In this document: positions 31,888 to 40,116 of the stretch, in pieces
How the letters are laid out: each line of letters opens with the position of its first letter
Numbering within the stretch: the stretch's first letter is position 1
Source: UBA6065 sp038063975
GTDB lineage: Bacteria > Patescibacteriota > Minisyncoccia > Phycocordibacterales > UBA6065
Reading direction: 5' to 3'
NCBI GenBank assembly: GCA_038063975.1
Contig: JBBTTY010000010.1
Location: forward strand, 1-40,116
DNA: 40,116 bases
Program-made: the position numbers and the translations under genes
The notes under the pieces: model-generated
Told to the model about the DNA's origin: nothing
What the model saw: only the letters and a program-made list of their open reading frames with translations
Databases searched by the model: none

Positions 31888-34431
31888 ATGGCTTTTTTAT
31901 CAAAACTATTCGGCGACCAGAACACGAGGGATATCAAGCCTTTTTTGGCTATAGTGCCAAAAATTAACGCTTTAGAATCAGCTATTTCAACTCTTTCGGA
32001 CGCAGATTTGAAGGCCAAGACCACTGAATTTAAAAAGAGACTTTTTAGAAAGAATGGTGAAAATAATGAATCTGGCAAGCAGAATGGCGGCACGAAATCC
32101 GCCGGCGAAACCCTCGATAACATTTTACCCGAAGCTTTTGCCGTCGTGCGTGAGGCAGCCAGGAGAACTCTTGGCCAAAGACATTTTGACGTTCAACTTG
32201 TCGGTGGAGCGATTCTTCATTCTTCGGGTATTGCCGAAATGAGAACTGGTGAAGGAAAAACCCTGGTTGCTACTCTGCCCGCATATCTCAACGCTCTCTC
32301 TGGTCATGGTGTTCATATCATCACCGTAAATGATTATCTCTCCCGTCGAGATGCGGCGTGGATGGGGCAAATTTATGATTTTCTCGGCCTTTCTGTTGGC
32401 GTTATAAATCATGAAATTTCTTTTCTCTATGATCCAAAGCATAAAGAAGCGGACAGAGAACGTGACGAACTAGGATCATTTAAAGTCGTCCACGAATTTT
32501 TGCGACCTGTTTCGAGAAAGGAAGCATATATTGCCGACATTACATACGGCACAAACCAGGAATTTGGTTTTGATTACCTACGTGACAATTTGGAGTATTC
32601 TTCGGAAAATCTCCGCCAGAGAGAATGGAATTATGCCATTGTAGACGAAGTGGATTCTATTCTCATAGACGAGGCGCGCACGCCTCTCATCATTTCTTCA
32701 GCCACATCTGAATCCGAGGATCTCTACAAAATGTTTACAAAAATTGCTGCCAATCTGGTGCCAGAAGAGGATTTTAAAATAGACGAAAAGAGAAAAGCTA
32801 TTCAACTGACAGATTCTGGTATTACAAAAACAGAAAAAACTCTCGGCGTAGACAATATATATACCGACAGAGGTGTGAAATATGTTCATCATCTTGAAAC
32901 AGCCGTGCGCGCCAGAGCGCTTTTTCATAATGATAAAGAATACGTAGTTCGAAATAATGAAATCATCATCGTCGATGAATTCACCGGTCGTCTCCAACCA
33001 GGTAGACGTTGGTCAGAGGGTCTGCATCAAGCAATAGAAGCCAAAGAAAATGTAGCCATCCAAAAAGAATCTAGAACTTTTGCGTCTATCACATACCAAA
33101 ACTTTTTCCGGCTCTACAAAAAACTCGCTGGCATGACAGGCACAGCGCTCACATCCCGTGAAGAATTTTTCAAAGTCTATCATCTCAACACAATCGCCAT
33201 TCCCACAAACAAACCTATTACCCGTTTTGATAAAAATGATCTCATTTTTCAGACAGAAAAAGGCAAGTTCAAAGCTGTGGCCAGAAAAATAAAAGAAATA
33301 AATGTTAAAGGTCAACCTGTGCTCATAGGCACGGTATCCATAGAAAAAAATGAATTGCTCTCCGAGTATTTGAAAAAGGAAGGTATAAAGCACGAGATTT
33401 TAAACGCTAAAAATCATGAGAGGGAAGGCGAGATCATTGCCCAAGCTGGTCGTTTCGCCGCTGTGACAATCGCTACAAACATGGCTGGTCGAGGTGTCGA
33501 CATAAAACTGGGCGGTAATCCTGTAGCAGAGAATGAGATGGAAAAAGTTAGAAATGCTGGCGGACTCTTTGTTCTCGGCACCGAAAGACATGAAGCACGT
33601 CGTATAGACAACCAGCTCCGTGGCCGCTCGGGCAGACAGGGTGATCCAGGCGAAACGCAATTTTTTGTTTCTCTCGAAGACAATCTCATGCGTGTATTCG
33701 CCACCGATATGGTGAAAAAGATGATGGGCAGGTTCGGTATTGCAGAGGACGAGCCGATTGAAAACGGCATGATTACCCGCAGTCTCGAAACTGCCCAGAC
33801 ACGTATAGAAGGTTTCAACTTTGATGCCCGCAAGCACGTTCTCGAATACGACGACGTCATGAATCTCCATAGAAAGACTGTTTATGAACGTCGCAGGAAA
33901 ATGCTTGTTGGTAAAGACGAAGAAGTATTAGCTGAACTCATGAATATTGTCGACCAAAATGATCAGAATATTATGAATTTGATCAAATCCAAAGACGAAA
34001 CATTCGGTAAGGTCGGTTTTGCGGGTGCCTTACGGCGTCTTTTTCTACAAGCTATAGATATGTTCTGGGTGGAGCATCTCGAAGCGATGGATTACTTGCG
34101 TTCGTCTGTAAACCTACGTGCATACGGTCAGAGAGACCCTCTAGTCGAATATAAAAGGGAGGGACTAGAGCTTTTCAAATCAATGCAAATCGCAATCAAC
34201 ACTCAAGTCATAAATACTTTGCCGAATCTCCTCGGCGGAGGCGGGGAAATAAAGCATTTCAACACCATAGAACAAGACGCTAGAGGTATTCTCGGTAGTG
34301 AAAATGTTATCCACGGTGATAAAAGAGGCAGAAATGATAAAATAATTGTCACGAAAGAAGCACAGGAAAAAGAGATAAAAGTAAAGAAATTAGCAGACTA
34401 CCTGAAAAATGGTTGGATAGAGAAAAAATAA
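31888..34431 (+). CDS. secA: Preprotein translocase motor ATPase
   Basis: The 847-residue SecA drives proteins through SecYEG. Walker A-type MRTGEGKT is near residue 115, TYGTNQEFGFDYLRDN follows, and Walker B appears as VDEVDSILIDEARTPLIIS. The second helicase half has GTVSIEKNE, TNMAGRGVDI, LGTERHEARRIDNQLRGRSGRQGDPG. The helical scaffold and wing end in FWVEHLEAMDYLRSSVNLRAYGQRDPLVEYKREG. There is no C-terminal Cys-rich zinc tail for SecB or ribosome binding. The ATG at 31888 was chosen over the TTG at 31876; a TATATT box at 31872-31877 lies in the way of the earlier start. Confidence 0.96.
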   Translation: MAFLSKLFGDQNTRDIKPFLAIVPKINALESAISTLSDADLKAKTTEFKKRLFRKNGENNESGKQNGGTKSAGETLDNILPEAFAVVREAARRTLGQRHFDVQLVGGAILHSSGIAEMRTGEGKTLVATLPAYLNALSGHGVHIITVNDYLSRRDAAWMGQIYDFLGLSVGVINHEISFLYDPKHKEADRERDELGSFKVVHEFLRPVSRKEAYIADITYGTNQEFGFDYLRDNLEYSSENLRQREWNYAIVDEVDSILIDEARTPLIISSATSESEDLYKMFTKIAANLVPEEDFKIDEKRKAIQLTDSGITKTEKTLGVDNIYTDRGVKYVHHLETAVRARALFHNDKEYVVRNNEIIIVDEFTGRLQPGRRWSEGLHQAIEAKENVAIQKESRTFASITYQNFFRLYKKLAGMTGTALTSREEFFKVYHLNTIAIPTNKPITRFDKNDLIFQTEKGKFKAVARKIKEINVKGQPVLIGTVSIEKNELLSEYLKKEGIKHEILNAKNHEREGEIIAQAGRFAAVTIATNMAGRGVDIKLGGNPVAENEMEKVRNAGGLFVLGTERHEARRIDNQLRGRSGRQGDPGETQFFVSLEDNLMRVFATDMVKKMMGRFGIAEDEPIENGMITRSLETAQTRIEGFNFDARKHVLEYDDVMNLHRKTVYERRRKMLVGKDEEVLAELMNIVDQNDQNIMNLIKSKDETFGKVGFAGALRRLFLQAIDMFWVEHLEAMDYLRSSVNLRAYGQRDPLVEYKREGLELFKSMQIAINTQVINTLPNLLGGGGEIKHFNTIEQDARGILGSENVIHGDKRGRNDKIIVTKEAQEKEIKVKKLADYLKNGWIEKK

Positions 34432-34437
34432 AAAGTA

Positions 34438-34443
34438 GATAAT
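34438..34443 (+). promoter_or_regulatory. Candidate -10 box before the DedA gene
   Basis: GATAAT ends eight bases before the ATG at 34451, repeating the spacing seen at other promoters here. Read-through from secA is also possible. Confidence 0.35.
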
Positions 34444-34450
34444 AAAAAAT

Positions 34451-35017
34451 ATGCTTGAAGTCATTATCGCGGAGTATGGTCTAGTAGCTGTATTTTTAGG
34501 AACTTTTCTCGAGGGCGAGATTGTCGTTATAGCCGGAGGTCTGCTCGCCCGTCTCGAATTTCTCTCGCTCACTTGGGTTTTGATAACAGCGTTTGTTGCC
34601 ACATTTGCCGGTGATCAGTTTTTCTTTTATTTGGGTAGGAAAAAAGGTGCGACATTTCTGGAAAAACGTCACCGTCGTCATTGGCGAGCACGCGTGGAAA
34701 AAATTCATAATCTCATTCACAATCATCAAAACAAAATTCTCTTCGGCTATCGTTTTCTCTACGGTCTACGCATACCGACCCTCTTTGCCATAGGCGCGAG
34801 CGAGCTTCCGACCAAAAAATTTGTTTTACTTAATCTCATAAATTCAGCTGGCTGGTCGGTTATTTTCGTCCTCGGCGGTTATTTTTTCGGCGAATTTTTT
34901 GCTCTGCTTGTGGACAACATTAAAAATTATGAAAAAGAAGTATTCATCGGTATTGCCATCATTGCTCTCATCGTCTGGTTGTGGTCTATAGTGAGAAATA
35001 GGGAAGAATACAACTAA
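34451..35017 (+). CDS. DedA/VTT-family membrane protein
   Basis: The 188-residue integral membrane protein has the DedA signature: FLGTFLEGEIVVIAGGLLARL near the N-terminus, GDQFFFYLGRKKG, and FLYGLRIPTLFAIGASELPTKKFVLLNLINSAGWSVIFVLGGYFFG. Relatives scramble or recycle lipids such as undecaprenyl phosphate across the membrane, which would serve the peptidoglycan and glycan genes nearby. Arg and Glu/Asp residues of the re-entrant loops are kept. It lies 19 bases after secA. Confidence 0.88.
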   Translation: MLEVIIAEYGLVAVFLGTFLEGEIVVIAGGLLARLEFLSLTWVLITAFVATFAGDQFFFYLGRKKGATFLEKRHRRHWRARVEKIHNLIHNHQNKILFGYRFLYGLRIPTLFAIGASELPTKKFVLLNLINSAGWSVIFVLGGYFFGEFFALLVDNIKNYEKEVFIGIAIIALIVWLWSIVRNREEYN

Positions 35018-35030
35018 ATTATTTTTCTGA

Positions 35031-35036
35031 TACAAT
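35031..35036 (+). promoter_or_regulatory. Extended -10 box
   Basis: TGATACAAT (TG at 35028-35029, TACAAT at 35031-35036) overlaps the ATG at 35035 and ends eight bases before the ATG at 35044. This supports the second ATG as the true leaderless start. Confidence 0.45.
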
Positions 35037-35043
35037 GAAACAC

Positions 35044-35442
35044 ATGAAAAAAATAATTCATTTTTTTGACAAGCTCGAAGACAAAATTCGTGGAAATTTA
35101 AGCCATATTCCTATTCCTTATTCAATCATAGGAGGTGTTTTGGTCGTTTTATTTTGGCGCGGTATCTGGCATACGGCTGATATTCTCATGAGTAAAGGCG
35201 GCATTCTCGGTTTTATTTTCTATGAACCTGTACAGGTTGTAATCACTATGATAGGACTTCTCATGACAGGTCTGGCTGTTTCAGTTTTCATTGGAGACCG
35301 CATTATCATTTCAGGCTTGAGGCATGAGAAAAAAATAGAAGAGAGAACCGAAGAATTGGTCGAGGAAGAGGAAGTAACGCTCATTAGCGTGCGCAATGAA
35401 ATACGCACCTTGCGCAAGCAGATAGAAACGCTCAAAAAGTAA
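35044..35442 (+). CDS. Small membrane protein with C-terminal coiled coil
   Basis: The 132-residue hypothetical protein has two hydrophobic segments, around residues 20-45 (YSIIGGVLVVLFWRGIW) and 57-85 (EPVQVVITMIGLLMTGLAVSVFIG). A charged, heptad-like tail follows (EKKIEERTEELVEEEEV, NEIRTLRKQIETLKK). No family is recognised. The start is taken at 35044 because the extended -10 box covers the upstream ATG at 35035. It lies 12 bases before obg, so the two are likely co-transcribed. Confidence 0.65.
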   Translation: MKKIIHFFDKLEDKIRGNLSHIPIPYSIIGGVLVVLFWRGIWHTADILMSKGGILGFIFYEPVQVVITMIGLLMTGLAVSVFIGDRIIISGLRHEKKIEERTEELVEEEEVTLISVRNEIRTLRKQIETLKK

Positions 35443-35454
35443 AAGAGTTATAAC

Positions 35455-36429
35455 ATGGCATTTATAGACGAAGTGACATTTCATGTGAAGGCCGGTAGCG
35501 GAGGCTCTGGTGTGGTGCGTTGGCTTCATGAAAAAGGCAAAGAGTTCATGGGTCCAGCTGGAGGTAATGGTGGTCGTGGGGGAGATGTATACATCGAGGC
35601 TGTTCGGGATATAAATATATTGGTCAATTATCGCAATACCAAACATATTTCGGCTGAAAATGGTGGTAATGGTGATAAAAAAAGTATGAATGGTAAGGAT
35701 GGCGATGATCTCATAATAAAATTGCCTATGGGCTCGGTCGTTTACAACAAAGACACAGAGCAGTCTTTTGAATTGCTCAAAGAAGGTGAGAGGGTACTCA
35801 TTTTAAAAGGTGGACGATACGGTCTCGGCAATGAACATTTCAAAGCATCAACAAATCAGAGGCCCCTACAAACCACCGATGGCCGTGCGGGTGAAGAAGG
35901 TGATTTTCATATTATTCTCAAGCTCGTAGTAGACGCCGGTTTTGTTGGTTTTCCCAACGCTGGTAAATCATCACTTTTAAACGCTCTGACGAATGCCAAA
36001 TCAAAAGTGGCGGCTTATCAATTCACCACCCTCGAACCAAATCTCGGTGAAATGCATAAATTCATACTTGCGGATATTCCAGGGCTCATCGAGGGTGCTT
36101 CGGCAGGCAAGGGATTGGGCGATAAATTTTTGCGTCATATCTCGCGGACAAAAATGATTCTCCATTGTATTTCACTAGAAAATGACGATATAAAAACTGC
36201 ATATAAAACAATTCGCGGAGAATTGGAGGCATACTCTTTGGACCTCTCCAAAAAACGTGAAATTATACTCCTCACAAAAACTGATTTGATAGACGAAAAA
36301 ACTTTGAAAGCAAAACTCAAGGAAACTAAAAAATTGAATTCAGATGTTTTCTCTGTTTCGGTTTTGGATGATAAACAAGTAAAAGATTTGAAAGACAGTT
36401 TGGTAAAGATTTTACGCGATTTTTTATAA
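35455..36429 (+). CDS. obg: Obg/CgtA GTPase
   Basis: The 324-residue ribosome-assembly and stress GTPase has the glycine-rich Obg fold in residues 1-157 (AGSGGSGVVRWLHEKG, GPAGGNGGRGGDVY, GRYGLGNEHFKAS). The G domain follows: G1 GFPNAGKSS, G2 TTLEPNLG, G3 DIPGLIEGAS, G4 LTKTDL and G5-like SVSVLDD. The OCT domain found in many bacterial homologues is absent. Confidence 0.95.
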   Translation: MAFIDEVTFHVKAGSGGSGVVRWLHEKGKEFMGPAGGNGGRGGDVYIEAVRDINILVNYRNTKHISAENGGNGDKKSMNGKDGDDLIIKLPMGSVVYNKDTEQSFELLKEGERVLILKGGRYGLGNEHFKASTNQRPLQTTDGRAGEEGDFHIILKLVVDAGFVGFPNAGKSSLLNALTNAKSKVAAYQFTTLEPNLGEMHKFILADIPGLIEGASAGKGLGDKFLRHISRTKMILHCISLENDDIKTAYKTIRGELEAYSLDLSKKREIILLTKTDLIDEKTLKAKLKETKKLNSDVFSVSVLDDKQVKDLKDSLVKILRDFL

Positions 36430-36531
36430 AGATTATACCGAAACTTTATTTTTTCTTCATAAAAATTTCATAACTTTTCTTTATAAGTGTTGCGCAGTGT
36501 GAAAAAGTCTTTACGTTATAGATAGTAGGTA

Positions 36532-36537
36532 TATAAT
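36532..36537 (+). promoter_or_regulatory. Consensus -10 box, leaderless GTG start
   Basis: A perfect TATAAT ends seven bases before the GTG at 36544, with a weak -35 TTTACG at 36510-36515 (16-base spacer). It supports GTG 36544 over TTG 36538. Confidence 0.6.
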
Positions 36538-36543
36538 TTGGCT

Positions 36544-37008
36544 GTGAAAAAAGTTTCCAAAAAATTAAAAAGAGATACGACACCAGCCACAAAAACCGAT
36601 GTAAAAGAGATTGTTACGAGTATTATCAAAACTCTTGTACCGTCTATGATTAGACTTGGAATAAAAACGCTTGTACCGTCTATGATTAGACTTGGAATAA
36701 AAACGCTTGTACCGTCTATGATTAGACTTGGAATAAAAACGCTTGTACCGTCTATGATTGATACAAAGATTGAAAGATTGGCAATAATGACAAAAAAGGG
36801 TTTTGACGATATTAATGAGCGGATGGCTACCAAAGAAGAGCTTCATGCCTTTCATAATGATATGAATTTCTTTAAAGGTCAGACTGAAACATCTCTCTAT
36901 TATATTCAAACTGATGTAACGGAACTCAAATCAAAAATGACAAATGTCGAATCACGTTTGGATCGCATAGAGCCTAAACTCGATAGTATAGCCATAATGC
37001 AGATTTAA
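36544..37008 (+). CDS. Hypothetical coiled-coil protein with internal 12-residue repeats
   Basis: The 154-residue protein starts KKVSKKLKRDTTPATKTDVKEIV, then has three exact copies of LVPSMIRLGIKT and a partial fourth. The C-terminal half is a predicted coiled coil (LAIMTKKGFDDINERMATKEEL, VTELKSKMTNVESRLDRIEPKLDSI). The tail resembles small DUF-type coiled-coil proteins common in Parcubacteria (the MATKEE and V-E-x-R-L-D-R-I-E motifs). No catalytic motif is seen. The repeat block is nucleotide-identical between units, so it expanded recently. Confidence 0.65.
   Translation: MKKVSKKLKRDTTPATKTDVKEIVTSIIKTLVPSMIRLGIKTLVPSMIRLGIKTLVPSMIRLGIKTLVPSMIDTKIERLAIMTKKGFDDINERMATKEELHAFHNDMNFFKGQTETSLYYIQTDVTELKSKMTNVESRLDRIEPKLDSIAIMQI
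36634..36759 (+). repeat. 36-bp tandem repeat, 3.5 units
   Basis: Units at 36634-36669, 36670-36705 and 36706-36741 are identical, and 36742-36759 is a half unit. Each begins CTTGTACCGTCTATGATTAG and encodes 12 residues, so length changes keep the frame. Confidence 0.95.
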
Positions 37009-37071
37009 TAATCATATAGTAATTGTAATGATGTGTGAGTATTAAAACTCGAAATGAAAGTAAGCTTGGTG

Positions 37072-37077
37072 TAGTAT
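37072..37077 (+). promoter_or_regulatory. Weak -10 box before gatB
   Basis: TAGTAT ends seven bases before the GTG at 37084, the same geometry as at the other starts, but matches consensus at only four of six positions. Confidence 0.3.
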
Positions 37078-37083
37078 TAGACT

Positions 37084-38514
37084 GTGAAAACTTATAGACC
37101 CACTATCGGCCTCGAGATACACGCGGAACTGGCGACACAGACAAAAATGTTTTGTGATTCCAAAAATGATCCGTTCAATGCAGAGCCAAATACTAATGTT
37201 TGTCCCATATGCATGGGTCATCCCGGAACTTTGCCTGTCATAAATAAAAAAGCAGTCGAACATGTCCTACGTGTCGGTGTTGCAGTTGAGGGAAAAATAG
37301 CTGATTTTACTGAATTTGATCGCAAAAATTATTTTTATCCCGATATTCCAAAAGGCTATCAAATATCTCAATACAAATATCCGCTTGTCAGAGGCGGAGA
37401 GCTCGCAGATGTAAAGATTACACGAATACATTTGGAAGAAGATACTGCATCCTCTGGACATGATGAGGGAGATTATTCTCTCATTGATTTCAATCGTGCG
37501 GGAGTACCTCTCATGGAACTGGTCACGGAACCTATTATCCATTCTCCAGAACAAGCAGGAAATTTCGGGCGAGAGCTCCAATTGCTTTTGCGAACCCTCG
37601 GCGTATCAGAGGCAAACATGGAAAAAGGTGAGATGCGTGTCGAGGCGAATATTTCTGTTTCGGATACGGATAAACTCGGTACAAAAGTCGAAGTAAAAAA
37701 TCTGAACTCTTTTAAATCTGTTGAAAAGGCTATTGCATATGAGATTGAACGTCATACCGCTTTGCTTGAATCTGGCAAAAAAATAGAACAAGAAACCCGT
37801 GGTTGGGATGACACCAAAGGCAAGACTTTTAGCCAGAGAAAGAAGGAGGATTCTCATGATTATCGTTATTTCCCGGATCCTGACCTGCCAAAAATGAAGA
37901 TCTCGGAAATAGCTGAATTTTCAAGAGAAAATTTAGCTAAGACAATGCCTGAATTGCCATGGGAGAAGCGCAAAAGATATGCAAAAATCGGGCTTAAACC
38001 GACTGATATCCATATATACGTTACTATTCCTGAGATAGGCGCTTTTTTTGATTTGGCGGTGGCAGGAATATCTAAAAAAGAATCAATTCTCCTCATGTCG
38101 AACTATATATCGAGCGATATATTAGGATTGATAAAGAAAAAGCACGGCGAAGGTAGAGAAAATGAAATTGCAAAACCGCCATTTGATCCAAAAGAATTCG
38201 CCAGACTCATTGCCCTCATAGAAAATAAAATTATTTTTTCACGTGGAGCAAAAGATATTTTGGCGATTATGTTCGATAGAGGTGGTGATCCAGAAATAAT
38301 TGCCAATAAAAACGGACTGATACAAAAGAGCGATCAAAGCGTTGTGAAAAAGATTGCGAAAGAGGTTATAAATGAAAATCAAAAAGTTGTGGCAGAGTAT
38401 AAAAAAGGGAAACTCACCTCTCTTCAGTTTCTCATAGGTCAAGGCATGAAAAAATCAAAAGGCTCAGTCAATCCGGAAATTTTGAAAACAGTCATTGTCT
38501 CCCTCCTATCGTAA
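37084..38514 (+). CDS. gatB: Aspartyl/glutamyl-tRNA amidotransferase subunit B
   Basis: The 476-residue subunit of GatCAB converts mischarged Glu-tRNA(Gln) and/or Asp-tRNA(Asn) to the amide forms. It begins at GTG with YRPTIGLEIHAEL. The zinc-site motif CPICMGHPGTLPVIN follows, then FDRKNYFYPDIPKGYQISQY, RIHLEEDTASSGHD, DFNRAGVPLMELVTEP, VEVKNLNSFKSVEKA and DYRYFPDPDLP. The C-terminal YqeY-like tail (LIGQGMKKSKGSVNPEILK) binds tRNA. gatA and gatC are not in the window. Confidence 0.96.
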   Translation: MKTYRPTIGLEIHAELATQTKMFCDSKNDPFNAEPNTNVCPICMGHPGTLPVINKKAVEHVLRVGVAVEGKIADFTEFDRKNYFYPDIPKGYQISQYKYPLVRGGELADVKITRIHLEEDTASSGHDEGDYSLIDFNRAGVPLMELVTEPIIHSPEQAGNFGRELQLLLRTLGVSEANMEKGEMRVEANISVSDTDKLGTKVEVKNLNSFKSVEKAIAYEIERHTALLESGKKIEQETRGWDDTKGKTFSQRKKEDSHDYRYFPDPDLPKMKISEIAEFSRENLAKTMPELPWEKRKRYAKIGLKPTDIHIYVTIPEIGAFFDLAVAGISKKESILLMSNYISSDILGLIKKKHGEGRENEIAKPPFDPKEFARLIALIENKIIFSRGAKDILAIMFDRGGDPEIIANKNGLIQKSDQSVVKKIAKEVINENQKVVAEYKKGKLTSLQFLIGQGMKKSKGSVNPEILKTVIVSLLS

Positions 38515-39002
38515 TGAAAAAAGGTTTTTTATTTATTTTTATTTTCATTGTGTTCGTCACACTGGTTGTTTTCATTTACCAGACAAATTTTCAGACAGAG
38601 AAAAAATTTGAAATGCCGGTGGCGAACGATCCTTACAAACATGCCGAAGTGACGATAAACGGAAAGGTTTTTGATGCTTATGTTTCTGATACAGAAAAAC
38701 TCCGAGAAAAAGGGTTGTCTGGATTATCTAGTATAGAAAATAACGAAGTCATGCTCTTTGTTTTGCCAAATTCAGATATGTATGGCTTTTGGATGAAAGA
38801 TATGTTTTTTGCCATAGATATTCTCTGGCTCGATGATAATTTTGAAGTAGTTTCTTTCAAAAAAAATGTCTCTCCGGATACTTTTCCAAAGATTTTCTTT
38901 CCAAAGAAACCAGCGAAATATGTCATTGAATTAAAATCAGGTACCCTCACAAAATTGGTCCTGAAAGATCATGACAAAATCTCTATCACCGGTGGGAAAT
39001 AA
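38514..39002 (+). CDS. DUF192 family exported protein
   Basis: The 162-residue protein has an N-terminal membrane anchor or signal (FLFIFIFIVFVTLVVFIY) and a DUF192 domain with LREKGLSGLSSIENNEVMLFVLPN, YGFWMKDMFFAIDILWLDDNFEVV and KYVIELKSG. The family is widespread, small, beta-rich and of unknown function, possibly binding a ligand outside the membrane. Its ATG overlaps the gatB stop by one base. Confidence 0.88.
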   Translation: MKKGFLFIFIFIVFVTLVVFIYQTNFQTEKKFEMPVANDPYKHAEVTINGKVFDAYVSDTEKLREKGLSGLSSIENNEVMLFVLPNSDMYGFWMKDMFFAIDILWLDDNFEVVSFKKNVSPDTFPKIFFPKKPAKYVIELKSGTLTKLVLKDHDKISITGGK

Positions 39003-39255
39003 GATTTTTACAAATTTTTCAGTGGGAAATTCTTTATTTTTCTTCTTTTTCCTTTATGTCGTATTTTTTTGCTACACAACTCAAAAAAACTAGTAAATAA
39101 ATTTTGAAACTAGTTCCAATCTAGACTGATTTTAGGGCGTACAGAGAATAAGGCTATTTTCGTTTCTTTACAAAAAATTATGACTGTTCTCTAAAGAAAA
39201 AAATCGAACGATAAATATTTTTTTTACATTAAAGCTCGTGTAAAATAGACAGACA
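39003..39255. other. AT-rich intergenic region without a recognised gene
   Basis: The stretch holds no convincing frame. Two copies of the palindrome AACTAGTT/AACTAGT lie at 39088-39094 and 39109-39115, and long A and T runs occur around 39040-39070 and 39200-39226. A promoter at the right edge serves the ribonucleotide reductase gene. I did not recognise an NrdR box. Confidence 0.5.
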
Positions 39256-39261
39256 TATAAA
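39256..39261 (+). promoter_or_regulatory. -10 box of the ribonucleotide reductase gene
   Basis: TATAAA ends seven bases before the ATG at 39268, again implying a leaderless transcript. The -35 is not clear. Confidence 0.5.
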
Positions 39262-39267
39262 AACATC

Positions 39268-40116
39268 ATGAATATTTTCATCACTCATCGAGACGGCACC
39301 AAAGAACTCTTTAATGCCGATAAAATAAATCGCTCGATTGAACGCGCAACTAAAAGCTTGACTGATCCTATATCAATGGTTACGCAAATTGCCACCGATA
39401 CTAGGCTCACTCTCTATGATGGTATGACGACAGAGGAATTAGACAAGGCTACCATCAATGCAGCCATTCAAAATATCCAATACGATACTGATTTTGACAA
39501 AGTTGCCACCCGTCTCTTGCTCAAAACAATATATAAAAAGGTCTTAGGGGATTATGATACAGACAATCAATCTGATCTAGCTTTAAAACATCGCCAAAAT
39601 TTTGTTTCTTATGTGCAAAATGGCGTCGCTCTAAATCGTCTTCATCCAAATATGGTAGAAAAATATGATCTCGACAAATTAGCCTCTGTTTTAGATATCT
39701 CTCGTGATGATATTTTTTTATATTCTGGACTCGATGGTTTGATGAATCGTTATTCGATAAAAAATATAAAACAAGAACAAACAGAGACTCCTCAGTATCT
39801 CTTTATGCGTATCGCTATGGGATTGTCATACAATGAAACGAATCCGACTGAATGGGCGATCAAGTTTTACGACAAGATGTCTCGCCACGAATTCATTGCC
39901 GGCGGTTCGACCAATCTGGCCTCTGGAACAAACAGACCTTCTCTCGCGAATTGTTTTTTGCTCGAGATTCATGATGATATGATTCATATAGCCAAATCGG
40001 TTTCTGATGTCATGCTCCTCTCCAAAGGTTCTGGTGGTATCGGTGCTTCTATTACCAAACTACGAGCATCAGGATCACCTCTCAAGTCAAACTCCGGCGG
40101 AGTGTCCACTGGCCCG
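39268..40116 (+). CDS. Ribonucleotide reductase large subunit, N-terminal part (runs off the window)
   Basis: My translation gives 283 codons with no stop before the window edge. Residues 1-90 look like an ATP-cone (FITHRDGTKELFNADKINRSIERA, the allosteric nucleotide site). The catalytic barrel then begins with ETPQYLFMRIAMGL, EFIAGGSTNLASGTNRPSLANCFLL, where the Cys is the first redox-active cysteine, and LLSKGSGGIGASITKLRASGSPL. This fits class I NrdA/NrdE or class II NrdJ; the distinguishing C-terminus and partner genes are outside the window. Confidence 0.88.
   Translation, partial: MNIFITHRDGTKELFNADKINRSIERATKSLTDPISMVTQIATDTRLTLYDGMTTEELDKATINAAIQNIQYDTDFDKVATRLLLKTIYKKVLGDYDTDNQSDLALKHRQNFVSYVQNGVALNRLHPNMVEKYDLDKLASVLDISRDDIFLYSGLDGLMNRYSIKNIKQEQTETPQYLFMRIAMGLSYNETNPTEWAIKFYDKMSRHEFIAGGSTNLASGTNRPSLANCFLLEIHDDMIHIAKSVSDVMLLSKGSGGIGASITKLRASGSPLKSNSGGVSTGP

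Noticed and set aside
36634..36759. CRISPR array
   Set aside because: The 36-bp units are directly adjacent with no spacers, encode protein in frame, and no cas genes are near.
39003..39255. NrdR regulatory boxes before the ribonucleotide reductase gene
   Set aside because: No pair of the expected 16-bp palindromes was found; the AACTAGT repeats do not match that motif.

Overview
The window reads like a small-genome member of the Candidate Phyla Radiation, most likely a Parcubacteria-type organism. This is inference. It rests on the tightly packed AT-rich genes, few Shine-Dalgarno sites, and several promoters whose -10 box sits 7-8 bases before the start codon. It also rests on compact housekeeping proteins: SecA without a C-terminal zinc tail, Obg without the OCT domain. 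TGA is used as a normal stop (for example at 13507-13509), which argues against the Gracilibacteria/Absconditabacteria code. No rRNA, tRNA, transposase or CRISPR array was seen.

Positions 1-9562 are a worn glycan-modification region: a carbamoyltransferase lacking its N-terminus, an SGNH hydrolase, family 2 glycosyltransferases, a glycosyltransferase-methyltransferase fusion, an FkbM methyltransferase, a second methyltransferase and a GT11 fucosyltransferase. Between them lie gene remnants, including three I could translate: an FkbM tail at 2806-3087, an antisense methyltransferase tail at 5781-5939, and a glycosyltransferase head at 6764-6907. One glycosyltransferase (8834-9562) appears frameshifted at a run of six G.

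Positions 9679-20603 (+) look like one long operon: GT11 fucosyltransferase, asparagine synthase, GT4, GT2, a two-subunit transketolase, two SDR sugar enzymes, a methyltransferase-like protein, a GDP-fucose-synthase-like SDR and another SDR. Converging on it, 26258 down to 20612 (-) is a second operon: small HTH regulator, GDP-mannose 4,6-dehydratase, a ColD/RfbH-like 3-dehydrase with His in place of the PLP lysine, the Wzm/Wzt polysaccharide ABC exporter and a glycosyltransferase. Together they suggest synthesis of a GDP-linked 6-deoxy or 3,6-dideoxy sugar, its transfer to a glycan, and ABC-dependent export.

Positions 26460-28277 hold a compositionally different B12-binding radical SAM gene with a clear Shine-Dalgarno and a strong terminator, probably acquired. 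An O-antigen-ligase-like membrane protein with TPRs follows.

From 30696 the window becomes housekeeping: murB, secA, a DedA protein, a small membrane protein, obg, a coiled-coil protein with 36-bp tandem repeats, gatB, a DUF192 protein and the start of a ribonucleotide reductase. The most striking find is here. A 71-bp palindromic core occurs twice, 768 bp apart: once between genes (30560-30668) and once in frame inside murB (31326-31438). The two cores are about 92% identical, but each is flanked by long perfect inverted arms whose sequences are unrelated between the copies. This resembles Rickettsia palindromic elements in behaviour, and I do not recognise it as a named family.
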